From contig NZ_CP149940.1 in NCBI RefSeq assembly GCF_037948395.1, positions 1,364,001-1,428,000 of the forward strand: DNA of 64,000 nt, given 5' to 3'. The notes under the pieces were generated by a model that was not told the origin of the DNA, searched no databases, and was given only the letters and a program-made list of their open reading frames with translations. This document shows, piece by piece, positions 23,250-31,655 of this stretch (positions are counted from its first letter, which is position 1; every line of letters starts with the position of its first letter). Made by a program: the position numbers and the translations under genes. The DNA comes from Serratia nevei (GTDB taxonomy: Bacteria > Pseudomonadota > Gammaproteobacteria > Enterobacterales > Enterobacteriaceae).

Positions 23250-24773
23250 TCAATAGAGTTCCAGATGCAGGCGCTGCTGCTCAATCAGCGTCTGCCACAG
23301 GTTTTCCGCCCCGCAGGCTTGCTCCAGCGCCGTCGCCACGGCATGTTCCAGATACTGGCGATTGCCGCACAGGTAGACATGCGCTCCCCGCCGCAGCAGG
23401 CCGCTGATGGCATCGGCATGCTCGCCGATCGCATGCTGCACATAATATTTGGCGGCGGCGTCGCGCGAGAAGGCGGTGATGAGGCGCGTGAGTACGCCCG
23501 CCACGTTCAGTGCTTCTAACGCTTCGTGATACAGGAAGTCTTCATCGCGCCGTTTTTCGCCGAAGATCAGCACGGTTTCGCGCCGTTCACCCTGGGCGGC
23601 CATTTCGCGCAGCAAGCCTATCAAGGGCGCGATGCCGGTACCGGTACCGATAAGCAGCACCGGCACGGTGGTATCGCGCGGCAGGTAAAAGCCGGGGTTG
23701 GCGCGGCAGAAGAGGCGGAAAGGGCCAGGTTGGCTGAGCAGCCAGCCGGTCGCCGTGCCGCGCCGGGTGCGGCCGTCGCGTTCATATCGTACGTCGCGCA
23801 CGCACAGGTCGAGGCTCTCTGCCCGCGTTGCCGAAGCGATGGAGTAGGCGCGCGGCAGGCAAACGGGCAGCAGCGCCAACAGGTTCTCCAGCGTGACCGT
23901 CTGCGGCGGGCAAAAATCGTGCAGTACGTCCAGCAGATCGGCGCCGTACAGATAGCTCTCCATGGCTTTGCGCTGGCGGATCTTGAGCAAGCCTTTGAGC
24001 TCTTCGCTGTCGGCCAACTGCGCCAGTTCGCGCAGCGTCGTTTTGCTGAGCTGGCGCAGTTCCCGGCGGCGCAGCGCGTCAGCGGCCTCCGGCCTGCCGA
24101 GCCAGTCAGCCAGCCGGGTCAATAATCCTTCGTCGTTCTCCGGCAACAGATAGACGGTATCCCCAGCCCGGTAAACGATGCCGCTGCCGGCGATATTCAA
24201 CCGCAGGTGCCAGGCCTGCGGCGTGCGTGCGCTGAGCGGCCGCCGTTCAAGGAGGGCGGCGCTGAACGCATGGTCTTCGCCGTAGGCGGTCACGCGCAGA
24301 TGCAAATCGCGGCCGGCCTGGGCATCACCGGCCAGCACCTTCTCCAGCGTCGTCAGCCAGGTTGCGAAGAACGGTTCGAAGTTAACGTCGGCGTCGACGC
24401 GATTGATGATGGCGCGGGCGCCGTATTGCGTCAGACGTGCATCCAGCGCCTGCGTGAAGCCGCAGAAATGCGGGTACGCGGTGTCGCCGAGACCGAAGAT
24501 GGCGTAGCGCAACCGGTGGCGATCCGGCCATTGCGCCAGCGCGTCGGAAAAACGCTCGGCGTTGGCGGGCGGTTCGCCGTCGCCAAATGAGCTGGAGACG
24601 ATCAGCAGGGCGTCACGTTCGCCCACATCGGCGGGCTGGATGGCGTTGAGTTCTTTCACGACGGGGCGGTAGGGTTGCAGGCTGCTTTGTTCACCCAGGC
24701 GCATCGCCAGCGCCCGGGCGTTGCCCGACTCCGAACCGTAACCAATCAGGATGCGTTCGATAAGGTCGGCCAT
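23250..24773 (-). CDS. Diflavin NADPH oxidoreductase (CysJ/cytochrome P450 reductase-like)
   Basis: The 507-residue protein is an N-terminal flavodoxin (about 7-150: GYGSESGNARALAMRL FMN loop; SSSFGDGEPP; FGLGDTAYPHFCG) fused to a ferredoxin-NADP reductase part (about 165-507) with the FAD motif RAYSIAS, NADPH motif GTGTGIAPLIGLLREM and a C-terminal LYLCGNRQYLEHAV-type segment. It should pass electrons from NADPH through FAD and FMN to an acceptor protein. It is not beside sulfite reductase genes. It lies 5 bases behind a PAS protein under a Fur-like box, so a role in iron metabolism, such as ferric-chelate or haem reduction, is inferred. Confidence 0.85.
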   Translation of the reverse strand: MADLIERILIGYGSESGNARALAMRLGEQSSLQPYRPVVKELNAIQPADVGERDALLIVSSSFGDGEPPANAERFSDALAQWPDRHRLRYAIFGLGDTAYPHFCGFTQALDARLTQYGARAIINRVDADVNFEPFFATWLTTLEKVLAGDAQAGRDLHLRVTAYGEDHAFSAALLERRPLSARTPQAWHLRLNIAGSGIVYRAGDTVYLLPENDEGLLTRLADWLGRPEAADALRRRELRQLSKTTLRELAQLADSEELKGLLKIRQRKAMESYLYGADLLDVLHDFCPPQTVTLENLLALLPVCLPRAYSIASATRAESLDLCVRDVRYERDGRTRRGTATGWLLSQPGPFRLFCRANPGFYLPRDTTVPVLLIGTGTGIAPLIGLLREMAAQGERRETVLIFGEKRRDEDFLYHEALEALNVAGVLTRLITAFSRDAAAKYYVQHAIGEHADAISGLLRRGAHVYLCGNRQYLEHAVATALEQACGAENLWQTLIEQQRLHLELY

Positions 24774-24778
24774 GGCGG

Positions 24779-25204
24779 TTACTTGTCGTAGTGGTTGTCG
24801 AACTGTTCTTTGGCGAATTCCACCGATTCGAAGTCGGTCATCAGATCGTTGATCACGCGGCGGATGCTGATATAGGCCGCGATATTGCCCTGGGCGTCAT
24901 ACAGCGGCTGCACCGTGGTGTCGACCACGTACAGCACGCCGCCTTTGCCGACGTTCGGAATGATGCCGGTCCAGATGCCGCCTGCCTTGATGGTGTCCCA
25001 CATCGCTTTGTAAACGGCTTTCGGCACGGAAGGGTGGCGCACGATGCTGTGGGGCTGGCCCACCAGCTCTTCCCGGGAAAAGCCGGTCAGTTGGCAAAAC
25101 AGATCGTTGACGTAGGTGATGGTGCCCTGCAGATCGGTGGTGGAGATCACCATCACTTTATCGAGCGCGGACAACAGCTGGGCGGAAGCGAGGGTCTGAC
25201 TCAT
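24779..25204 (-). CDS. Single PAS-domain protein (Aer-like sensor module)
   Basis: The 141-residue protein is almost wholly one PAS domain: ISTTDLQGTITYVNDLFCQLTGFSREELVGQPHSIVRHPSVPKAV (read in parts) and the core GGVLYVVDTTVQPLYDAQGNIAAYISIRRVI. It is close to the PAS module of Aer-type aerotaxis receptors, which binds FAD, but has no HAMP, kinase or methyl-accepting part. It could be a redox-sensing partner of the diflavin reductase encoded 5 bases downstream, or an electron acceptor for it. A Fur-like box lies 74 bases upstream. Confidence 0.85.
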   Translation of the reverse strand: MSQTLASAQLLSALDKVMVISTTDLQGTITYVNDLFCQLTGFSREELVGQPHSIVRHPSVPKAVYKAMWDTIKAGGIWTGIIPNVGKGGVLYVVDTTVQPLYDAQGNIAAYISIRRVINDLMTDFESVEFAKEQFDNHYDK

Positions 25205-25277
25205 GGTAGGTTCCTTCTCATTAACAACTTCGCGGTGATTGCCACGGCGGATGCCATGTATCCGTCATGACAGCTTT

Positions 25278-25296
25278 GTAATTGATTCTCATTTGC
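25278..25296. promoter_or_regulatory. Fur-like box upstream of the PAS/diflavin reductase pair
   Basis: On the minus strand it reads GCAAATGAGAATCAATTAC, about 13 of 19 matches to the Fur consensus, with the frequent core AAATGAGAATCA. It is 74 bases from the PAS start, a normal promoter distance. Confidence 0.6.
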
Positions 25297-25435
25297 GATT
25301 GTGCGGTGAATGGTAATCGGGAAATTTATAAGTTGCAATAAAAATACATCTTTAAGGGCGCAGAAAGGTCACGACGAGGCAGGCAGGGGGAGAGGAAGCC
25401 CGCGCCGGGTGTGGCGGCGGGCCAATCGGGCGGTC

Positions 25436-27142
25436 TTAGTGGGGGTCTTCGGCCCAGCCTTTACGTTTGCTGGTTTTGCCGATGCCGGGGTTGAAGCTGT
25501 TGGTCGGATCGGCGGTGCGGTAGAACGCCTGCAGATCTGCCTTGGCGTGGTACAGGTGGCCGACGTTATGTTCCGCTGGGTACTCGGCGCCGCGCCGGTT
25601 GAGGATCTCGAGCATTTTTTCCTTCAGCGCGTGGCTGTCGACGCCCTTTTTCACCACGTAGTCCTGATGGAAGACGTGGCACATAAAGTGGCCGTAATAC
25701 AGCTTATGCACCAGCTGGCTGTCGATCTCCGGCGGCAGGGTTTCGAACCAGTCGGTGTCGTTGCGGCGCAGGGCGATATCCAGCGCCAGAATATCCTCCA
25801 CCTTGTCGGCGTGCACCGCATGGTAGCGCACGGCGGCGCCGGCGGCGGCGAAGCGGTGCAGGAAGGCCTTTTTGCCTTCGTCAGGCGTGCAGGTGAAGAA
25901 AGCGCCTTCGGCCTGGGCGAAGTACTCGGTCAGGTAGCGCTGCGCTTCGTCTACGCCGGGGCCGGCCATCTTCAGCAGCAGGTGATGTTCGAAACGTTCG
26001 CGGTATTCCTTCATGCGCTTCGGCAGGTGGCTCGGCGCCAGATGGCTCAGGCCCTGCATCAGCCGATCGGTCAGGTTGTGCGGCAGCAGCGGCAGCTTGT
26101 TGAGGCTGGCGTCCATACGGCCTTTCAGGGTGAAGAAGCGCGGCATCTGATCGGTGCCGAGCTTGTCGATCATCATGAAGGTGTCTTTGCCGTACACCTC
26201 GGCGATGTCGAAGATATCGCGGTGCATGTACTCACCGGCCACCGGCAGGTTTTCGAACTGGCTCAGCATGTGGCGGCGCAGTTCGGTCAGCACCGCGGTG
26301 TCGTTGGTGCCGATATAAAACACCTGCTCTTTGCCTTCTTTCTCGAAGGTGTCGAGTCGCACCGCGAACACCGCCAGCTTGCCGGCGCAGCCGGAGGCCT
26401 CGTACAGGCGGCGTTTGTCGGCGTTGAAGCGGGAAGGGGTGTCGGCATCGACGTCACGCACCCGGCTGGCGTACTCGTTATCCGAGGCGCGCAGCTCGCC
26501 GTACTCGACGTCTGTCGGGCGATAGTCGCCTTTTTCCAGCCGGGTGAGGATCTCTTCCGGCGTGTCGCCGAGGCGGATGCCTAAATGGTTCACCAGGCGC
26601 AGCTGGCCGTCTTCCCCGAGCTGGGCGTACAGCGCCATTTCGGTATAGGCCGGGCCGCGTTTCACCAGCGAGCCGCCGGAATTGTTGCACACGCCGCCGA
26701 TCACCGAGGCGCCGATGCAGGAGGAACCGATCACCGAATGCGGTTCACGGCCGTAGGGTTTGAGCAATTTCTCGAGGTGGTGCAGGGTGCTGCCGGGGAA
26801 GCCGACCACCTGCTTGCCGTTATCCAGCACCTGAATATGGTCGAGGCGCAGGGTGCTGACGATGACGATGTCGCGGTCATAGTCGTTGCCGCTGGGGGTC
26901 GATCCTTCGGTCAGGCCGGTATTGGCGGCCTGCATGATGACGATTTTGTCGGCGGCCACGCAGGCCTGCAAAATGCGCCACAGCTGCAGCAGGCTGGTGG
27001 GAAACACCACCGCCAGCGCCTGGCCTTCGCCGGAGCGGAACCCCTTGCGATACCGCTCGGTGTTGCGATCGCCGGTCAACAGCTGCGGGCCGCCGACGAT
27101 GTCTTTAAGCTGGTTGATAAATGCCTGATTGCCTGACTGCAT
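25436..27142 (-). CDS. dld: Quinone-dependent D-lactate dehydrogenase Dld
   Basis: This 568-residue FAD enzyme (E. coli Dld 571) oxidises D-lactate to pyruvate and feeds electrons to the quinone pool from the inner face of the membrane. The N-terminal PCMH-type FAD domain is visible (AVVFPTSLLQLWRILQAC, MQAANTGLTEGSTPSGNDYDR read in parts, SVIGSSCIGASVIGGVCNNSGG), followed by the long Dld-specific membrane-binding region and the C-terminus DPTNSFNPGIGKTSKRKGW. A single gene. In E. coli it lies between bglX and pbpG. Confidence 0.94.
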   Translation of the reverse strand: MQSGNQAFINQLKDIVGGPQLLTGDRNTERYRKGFRSGEGQALAVVFPTSLLQLWRILQACVAADKIVIMQAANTGLTEGSTPSGNDYDRDIVIVSTLRLDHIQVLDNGKQVVGFPGSTLHHLEKLLKPYGREPHSVIGSSCIGASVIGGVCNNSGGSLVKRGPAYTEMALYAQLGEDGQLRLVNHLGIRLGDTPEEILTRLEKGDYRPTDVEYGELRASDNEYASRVRDVDADTPSRFNADKRRLYEASGCAGKLAVFAVRLDTFEKEGKEQVFYIGTNDTAVLTELRRHMLSQFENLPVAGEYMHRDIFDIAEVYGKDTFMMIDKLGTDQMPRFFTLKGRMDASLNKLPLLPHNLTDRLMQGLSHLAPSHLPKRMKEYRERFEHHLLLKMAGPGVDEAQRYLTEYFAQAEGAFFTCTPDEGKKAFLHRFAAAGAAVRYHAVHADKVEDILALDIALRRNDTDWFETLPPEIDSQLVHKLYYGHFMCHVFHQDYVVKKGVDSHALKEKMLEILNRRGAEYPAEHNVGHLYHAKADLQAFYRTADPTNSFNPGIGKTSKRKGWAEDPH

Positions 27143-27199
27143 GCTGCCTGTCTCCCTGTCATCCCCGTCGCTTTAACCGCGGCGCCGGAGTGCCGCATA

Positions 27200-27250
27200 T
27201 AAGCTAAGAGGCTATCAATTAAATAACTTATTAAGCTATCAGCTTGCCAG
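27200..27250. repeat. Short repeat cluster between dld and map, similar to the ParA-upstream repeats
   Basis: The stretch contains GGCTATCAATTA, ACTTATTAAGCTATCA and AGGCTAATGGCT in series. The second unit, ACTTATTAAGCT, matches the repeat units upstream of parA at 44298-44338. It is downstream of map (minus) and upstream of dld (minus). A shared binding protein is speculative. Confidence 0.35.
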
Positions 27251-27267
27251 GCTAATGGCTTGCGGGT

Positions 27268-28062
27268 TTAGTAGCGTTCGGCGTAGCCGGCCCGGCGCTC
27301 TTCGTCGCGCAGCGTCAGGATCTCCACGCCGTCGGCGGTGACCGCCACGGTGTGCTCCCACTGCGCCGACAGTTTTTTGTCGCGCGTCACCACCGTCCAG
27401 CCGTCTTTCTTCTGCTTGATGCGGCGGTCGCCCTGATTGATCATCGGCTCGATGGTGAACACCATGCCTTCCTGCAGCACCATACCGCTGCCGGGTTGAC
27501 CGTAGTGCAACACCGCCGGCTCTTCATGCATATCGCGGCCGATGCCGTGGCCGCAATACTCCCGCACGATGCTGTAGCCGGCCTGCTCGGCGTGCCGCTG
27601 GACGGCATGGCCGATATCGCCCAGGGTGGCGCCCGGTTTTACCGCGCGAATGCCCTGCCACATCGATTCATAGACGTTGTTCACCAGCCGTTTGGCCAGC
27701 GGCGTCACCTGGCCGACGCAGTACATCTTGCTGGAGTCGGCGATATAACCGCCGTTTTCCAGCGTGATGTCTACGTTGATAATCATGCCGGAACGCAGGA
27801 TTTTGCTGGCCGACGGCACCCCGTGGCACACCACATCGTCGATTGAGGTGTTGAGCACATAGGGGAAATCATACTGCCCTTTGCTGGCCGGGCGCGACTT
27901 CAGCTCTTCGACGATAAACGCCTCGGCGCGGTCGTTGATCTCCATGGTGGAGATGCCTTCGACGATGACCTCATCGAGCATAGCAAACACTTTCGCCAGC
28001 AGGGCGCCGGAATGGCGCATTTTGGCAATCTCTTCCGGCGTTTTAATCACAATCTGTTTCAC
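27268..28062 (-). CDS. map: Type I methionine aminopeptidase, paralogue paired with a ParD-like gene
   Basis: The 264-residue pita-bread metallopeptidase has all five metal ligands in place: D98, D109, H172, E205 and E236. It also has the CGHGIGRDMHEEP and WEHTVAVT segments typical of bacterial Map, so it should remove N-terminal methionine. It differs clearly from the usual E. coli type (PEEIAKMRHSGALLAKVFAML, KGQYDFPYVLNTS), so it is probably a second, divergent copy. Its ATG overlaps the stop of the ParD-like gene (ATGA), so the two are made together. Confidence 0.88.
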   Translation of the reverse strand: MKQIVIKTPEEIAKMRHSGALLAKVFAMLDEVIVEGISTMEINDRAEAFIVEELKSRPASKGQYDFPYVLNTSIDDVVCHGVPSASKILRSGMIINVDITLENGGYIADSSKMYCVGQVTPLAKRLVNNVYESMWQGIRAVKPGATLGDIGHAVQRHAEQAGYSIVREYCGHGIGRDMHEEPAVLHYGQPGSGMVLQEGMVFTIEPMINQGDRRIKQKKDGWTVVTRDKKLSAQWEHTVAVTADGVEILTLRDEERRAGYAERY

Positions 28063-28262
28063 CCGACAATCTCCTTCAGCGTCAGCGCGTTATCTTTCAT
28101 CATCTTTTTTACCAGCTGCGGGTAGGTCAGTTCCGGATGGAACTCCGCCAGCATGCCGATTTTGATCCAGTATTCAGCCTGCGCGTTGATCGAACGCGTC
28201 ATGGTCAGGCTGGCGAGGCGCAGATCGTCATGCAGCGCGTCTGAAATTTTTACGATGCCCAT
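28059..28262 (-). CDS. ParD-like antitoxin-type protein
   Basis: The 67-residue protein starts at ATG 28262, six bases behind AGGGAGA (a longer frame to 28325 lacks a site). It has the ribbon-helix-helix-like opening GIVKISDALHDDLRLAS followed by TRSINAQAEYWIKIGMLAE, the pattern of the ParD-like antitoxin family. No ParE-type toxin is beside it; the coupled gene is a methionine aminopeptidase. A TATAC/GTATA dyad about 20 bases upstream could be its autoregulatory operator. Confidence 0.8.
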   Translation of the reverse strand: MGIVKISDALHDDLRLASLTMTRSINAQAEYWIKIGMLAEFHPELTYPQLVKKMMKDNALTLKEIVG

Positions 28263-28281
28263 CGGCGTCTCCCTAAGTGAA

Positions 28282-28301
28282 CGATATACGAAGTGTATAC
28301 G
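28282..28301. promoter_or_regulatory. Operator-like dyad upstream of the ParD-like gene
   Basis: TATAC (28285-28289) and GTATA (28295-28299) are inverted around GAAGT, with imperfect extension on both sides. The spacing and location fit an RHH autorepressor site. Confidence 0.4.
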
Positions 28302-28430
28302 TTTAGGATGGTGGCGATGTGGCATTCTGTGGCGTAAGAAGATTCTGGCAACAACGATTGCCGCCGCCAGACAATGCGTTTATTGTGATGAACGACTTTT
28401 TTGCCATGATTTTTCAGAAGGATTTAAGGC

Positions 28431-29534
28431 GTGACTAAACTACGTGTTGGGGTGATTTTTGGCGGTAAATCGGCGGAGCATGAGGTGTCGCTGCAGTCGG
28501 CCAAAAACATTGTGGATGCAATCGACAAAGAGAAGTTTGACGTCACGCTGCTGGGGATCGACAAACAGGGGCAGTGGCACATCAACGACGCCTCCAACTA
28601 CCTGCTCAACGCCGAGAACCCGGCGCTGATCGCGCTGAACCGCTCGAACAAGAACGTGGCGCTGATCCCGGGCCAGGAAAAACAGCAGCTGATCGAAGCG
28701 GGCAGCGCCGGCGCGCTGGGCCAGCTCGACGTCATCTTCCCGATCGTGCACGGCACGCTGGGGGAGGACGGTTCGCTGCAGGGGCTGCTGCGCATGGCCA
28801 ATATGCCGTTCGTCGGCGCCGGCGTGCTCGGTTCGGCGGTCAGCATGGACAAAGACGTGACCAAGCGCCTGCTGCGCGACGCCGGGCTGGCGGTGGCGCC
28901 GTTCGTCACCCTGACGCGCGCCAACCGCGCCGGATTCACGTTTGAGCAACTGAGCGAGCACCTCGGCCTGCCGCTGTTCGTCAAGCCGGCCAACCAGGGC
29001 TCCTCGGTCGGGGTCAGCAAGGTGGAAAACCGCGCCGAGTTCGACGCGGCGGTATCGCTGGCCTTCAGCTTCGATCACAAAGTGCTGGTGGAGTCGGCGA
29101 TCGTCGGCCGCGAGATCGAGTGCGCGGTGCTGGGCAACGACGATCCGCAGGCCAGCGTGTGCGGCGAGATCGTGCTGAGCGACGCCTTCTATTCTTACGA
29201 CACCAAATACATCAATGAGCAGGGCGCTCAGGTGGTGGTGCCGGCGGCAATCGCGCCGGAAGTGAGCGACCACATCCGCGAGGTGGCGCTGAAGGCGTTC
29301 CGCACGCTGGAGTGCTTCGGACTGGCGCGGGTGGATGTGTTCCTGACGCCGGACAACCAGGTGGTGATCAACGAAATCAACACGCTGCCGGGCTTCACCA
29401 ACATCAGCATGTATCCCAAGCTGTGGGCCGCCAGCGGTGTCAGCTATCAGGCGCTGATCACGCGCCTGATCGAATTGGCGCTGGAACGCCACCAGCAGGA
29501 TCGTGCGCTGAACAGTTCGGTGTTCGATCGCTAA
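28431..29534 (+). CDS. ddlA: D-alanine--D-alanine ligase DdlA
   Basis: The 367-residue ATP-grasp ligase makes D-Ala-D-Ala for peptidoglycan. The length fits DdlA (about 364) rather than DdlB (about 306). It opens with [24 protein letters not shown], has [17 protein letters not shown] for [15 protein letters not shown], and the C-terminal metal-binding [19 protein letters not shown]. It starts with GTG at 28431 behind AAGG. It diverges from the ParD-like gene. Confidence 0.95.
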   Translation: MTKLRVGVIFGGKSAEHEVSLQSAKNIVDAIDKEKFDVTLLGIDKQGQWHINDASNYLLNAENPALIALNRSNKNVALIPGQEKQQLIEAGSAGALGQLDVIFPIVHGTLGEDGSLQGLLRMANMPFVGAGVLGSAVSMDKDVTKRLLRDAGLAVAPFVTLTRANRAGFTFEQLSEHLGLPLFVKPANQGSSVGVSKVENRAEFDAAVSLAFSFDHKVLVESAIVGREIECAVLGNDDPQASVCGEIVLSDAFYSYDTKYINEQGAQVVVPAAIAPEVSDHIREVALKAFRTLECFGLARVDVFLTPDNQVVINEINTLPGFTNISMYPKLWAASGVSYQALITRLIELALERHQQDRALNSSVFDR

Positions 29535-29542
29535 ACGCGGCA

Positions 29543-29563
29543 GGGGGCGGCGGTGCCGCCCCC
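29543..29563. terminator. Hairpin between convergent ddlA and the solute-binding gene
   Basis: GGGGGCGGC pairs perfectly with GCCGCCCCC around GGT. It is very stable but has no T-run; it probably limits read-through in both directions. Confidence 0.55.
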
Positions 29564-29568
29564 GTCTA

Positions 29569-30348
29569 TCATTTCACCGTCACGTCGATGTCGCCGAAAT
29601 ACTTCTTCGACAGCGCCGCCACCGTGCCTTGCTGTTTCACTTTGGCGATGGCGGCATCCAGTTTTTTCTTCAGCGCCTCATCCCCTTTACGCAGGCCGAA
29701 GGCGATACCTTCACCGAGGATTTTGTCGTCGCGCACCGCCTCGCCGACGAAGGCGAAGCCTTTGCCGTCCGGCTGCGACAGGAAGCCGCTTTGCCCCGAC
29801 GGCGCCATCACCAGCGTGGCGTCGAGCCGACCGGCCGCCAGATCGAGGTAAACCTGATTCTGATCCTGATAAGACACCACGTCCACGCCTTCAGGCGCCC
29901 AATGGGTTTTGGCGTAAATCTCCTGAATCGATCCTTGCAGCACGCCCACGTGTTTGTCCGCCAGCGATTTGGCGTCCGGCAGCAGGCCGCTGTCGGCCTT
30001 GGCGATCAGGCGGTTCGGCACCTGATAGATGGCGTCGGTAAAGGCGATCGCCTGACGCCGCTGTTCGGTCACGTTCATCGCCGAGTTGATGGCGTCGAAC
30101 TTGCGCGCCTGCAATGCCGGGATCAGGCTGTCGAACGAGGTTTCCACCCAGCTGCATTTCAACTGCGCGGCGGCGCATACCGCGTCGCCCAGTTCGATGT
30201 CGAACCCTTCCAGTTTGCCGCTGGCGGATTTGGATTCGAACGGCGGATACAGCGCTTCCAGGCCGAAGCGCAGGCTGTTTTCCGCCGCCAGCGAAGAGCC
30301 GGCGGCCAACAGGCATCCGGCGGCGAACAGCGTTTTCAGTGCTTTCAT
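29569..30348 (-). CDS. Polar amino acid ABC transporter solute-binding protein (ArtJ/HisJ type)
   Basis: The 259-residue periplasmic protein starts at ATG 30348 (KALKTLFAAGCLLAAGSSLAA signal peptide, cleaved near 22). The mature part is a class II amino-acid-binding fold: LRFGLEALYPPFESKS, GFDIELGDAVCAAAQLKC, MNVTEQRRQAIAFTDAIYQ, and the C-terminus LSKKYFGDIDV. No permease or ATPase is adjacent, so it may dock on another system, as ArtJ/HisJ-type proteins can. It lies 34 bases behind the aminotransferase gene and is probably cotranscribed. Confidence 0.85.
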   Translation of the reverse strand: MKALKTLFAAGCLLAAGSSLAAENSLRFGLEALYPPFESKSASGKLEGFDIELGDAVCAAAQLKCSWVETSFDSLIPALQARKFDAINSAMNVTEQRRQAIAFTDAIYQVPNRLIAKADSGLLPDAKSLADKHVGVLQGSIQEIYAKTHWAPEGVDVVSYQDQNQVYLDLAAGRLDATLVMAPSGQSGFLSQPDGKGFAFVGEAVRDDKILGEGIAFGLRKGDEALKKKLDAAIAKVKQQGTVAALSKKYFGDIDVTVK

Positions 30349-30382
30349 AGGCAGTGCCCCTTTCCCATGGTCGGACAAAAAA

Positions 30383-31537
30383 TTACGCCTGGCTCAGGCG
30401 GCGCGCGCCTTCCAGCAGGGTCTCGTTATCTTTGGAAAAACTCAGCCGGATTAGGCCGGTATTGGTGCCGTCGCTGTAGAACGCCGACAGCGGGATCGTC
30501 GCCACCTTCGCTTCGCGGATCAAGCGTACGGCGAAATCATTGTCGCTTTCGTGACTGAAGCCGCTAAAACGGGCCAGCATGAAGAAGCTGCCGCGGCTGG
30601 GCAGCAGCTCAAAGCGCGAATCCTGCAAGGCGCTGGCCAGCAGATCGCGCTTTTGCTGGTAAAACGCCGCCAGCCCCAGGTAGCTCTGCGGGTTGGCGAG
30701 CGCGGCGGCGAAGGCGTGTTGCATCGGCGTATCGGCGGAGAACACCATAAACTGGTGCACCTTGCGGATCTCGTCCATCAGCGCCGCCGGCGCCAGACAG
30801 TAGCCGACGCGCCAGCCGGTGACGTGGTAGGTTTTACCGAACGACGACACGATCACGCTGCGTTCCGCCAGCTGCGGGTAGCGCGCCATGCTGTGGTGAA
30901 TTTCGCCGTCGAACACCACGTGTTCGTAGACCTCGTCGGACAGGATCACGATGTCGGTGTCGCGGGTCAGGGCGGTCAGGCGTTCGATGTCGTGCTCGTC
31001 AAACACCGCGCCGGTCGGGTTGTGCGGCGTGTTGACGATGATCATGCGCGTTTTGCCGTTGATGGCGGCGGCCACTTCGTCCCAGTCGACGCGAAAATCC
31101 TGCAGCGACAGTTTGATCGCTACCGGCGTGGCGCCCTGCAGGCGCACGATCGGCGCATAGCTGTCGAACGCCGGTTCGAAATAGATCACCTCGTCGCCGG
31201 GATGCACCAGTGCGCTGATCGCCGAGTACAGCCCTTCGCTGGCGCTGGCGATCACCGTGATTTCTTCGTCGGCGTCATAGCGTGCGCCATACAATCGTTC
31301 AGCTTTTTCCGCCAGAGCAGCACGTAACGCCGCCACGCCGCTCATCGGCGCGTATTGGTTATGACCTGCGCGCATGGCTTGTGCCGTAGCCTCGATCAGC
31401 TGCGGGTCGCCGGCGAAGTTGGGCGCGCCCTGCGACAGATTGAGGGCCTGATGTTCGGCGCTGAGTTGGCCTATGACGGTGAAAATGGTGGTGCCGACGT
31501 CCGGCAGCTTCGAGCGGGATGAACAGGCACTCTGCAT
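30383..31537 (-). CDS. Class I/II aminotransferase, methionine aminotransferase YbdL-like
   Basis: The 384-residue PLP enzyme aligns by eye with E. coli YbdL (386): KLPDVGTTIFTVIGQLSAEHQALNLSQG (read in parts), NQYAPMSGVAALR, IIVNTPHNPTGAVF, SDEVYEHV, and the PLP lysine in SSFGKTYHVTGWRVGYCLAP. YbdL prefers methionine, with activity on other large amino acids. It is upstream of an amino-acid binding protein and divergent from a LysR regulator. The group may therefore take up and transaminate one amino acid under LysR control. Confidence 0.87.
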   Translation of the reverse strand: MQSACSSRSKLPDVGTTIFTVIGQLSAEHQALNLSQGAPNFAGDPQLIEATAQAMRAGHNQYAPMSGVAALRAALAEKAERLYGARYDADEEITVIASASEGLYSAISALVHPGDEVIYFEPAFDSYAPIVRLQGATPVAIKLSLQDFRVDWDEVAAAINGKTRMIIVNTPHNPTGAVFDEHDIERLTALTRDTDIVILSDEVYEHVVFDGEIHHSMARYPQLAERSVIVSSFGKTYHVTGWRVGYCLAPAALMDEIRKVHQFMVFSADTPMQHAFAAALANPQSYLGLAAFYQQKRDLLASALQDSRFELLPSRGSFFMLARFSGFSHESDNDFAVRLIREAKVATIPLSAFYSDGTNTGLIRLSFSKDNETLLEGARRLSQA

Positions 31538-31655
31538 GATGGGCTCCAGGCAAACAGGGAAGTGTTGAGCGATTAAGCATTAGCCGGCGTAGGCGGACAA
31601 GGGAAAGTTTGTCATACTTGCCATGCACTACGATCATACCTAATCGAGGCCCGCT

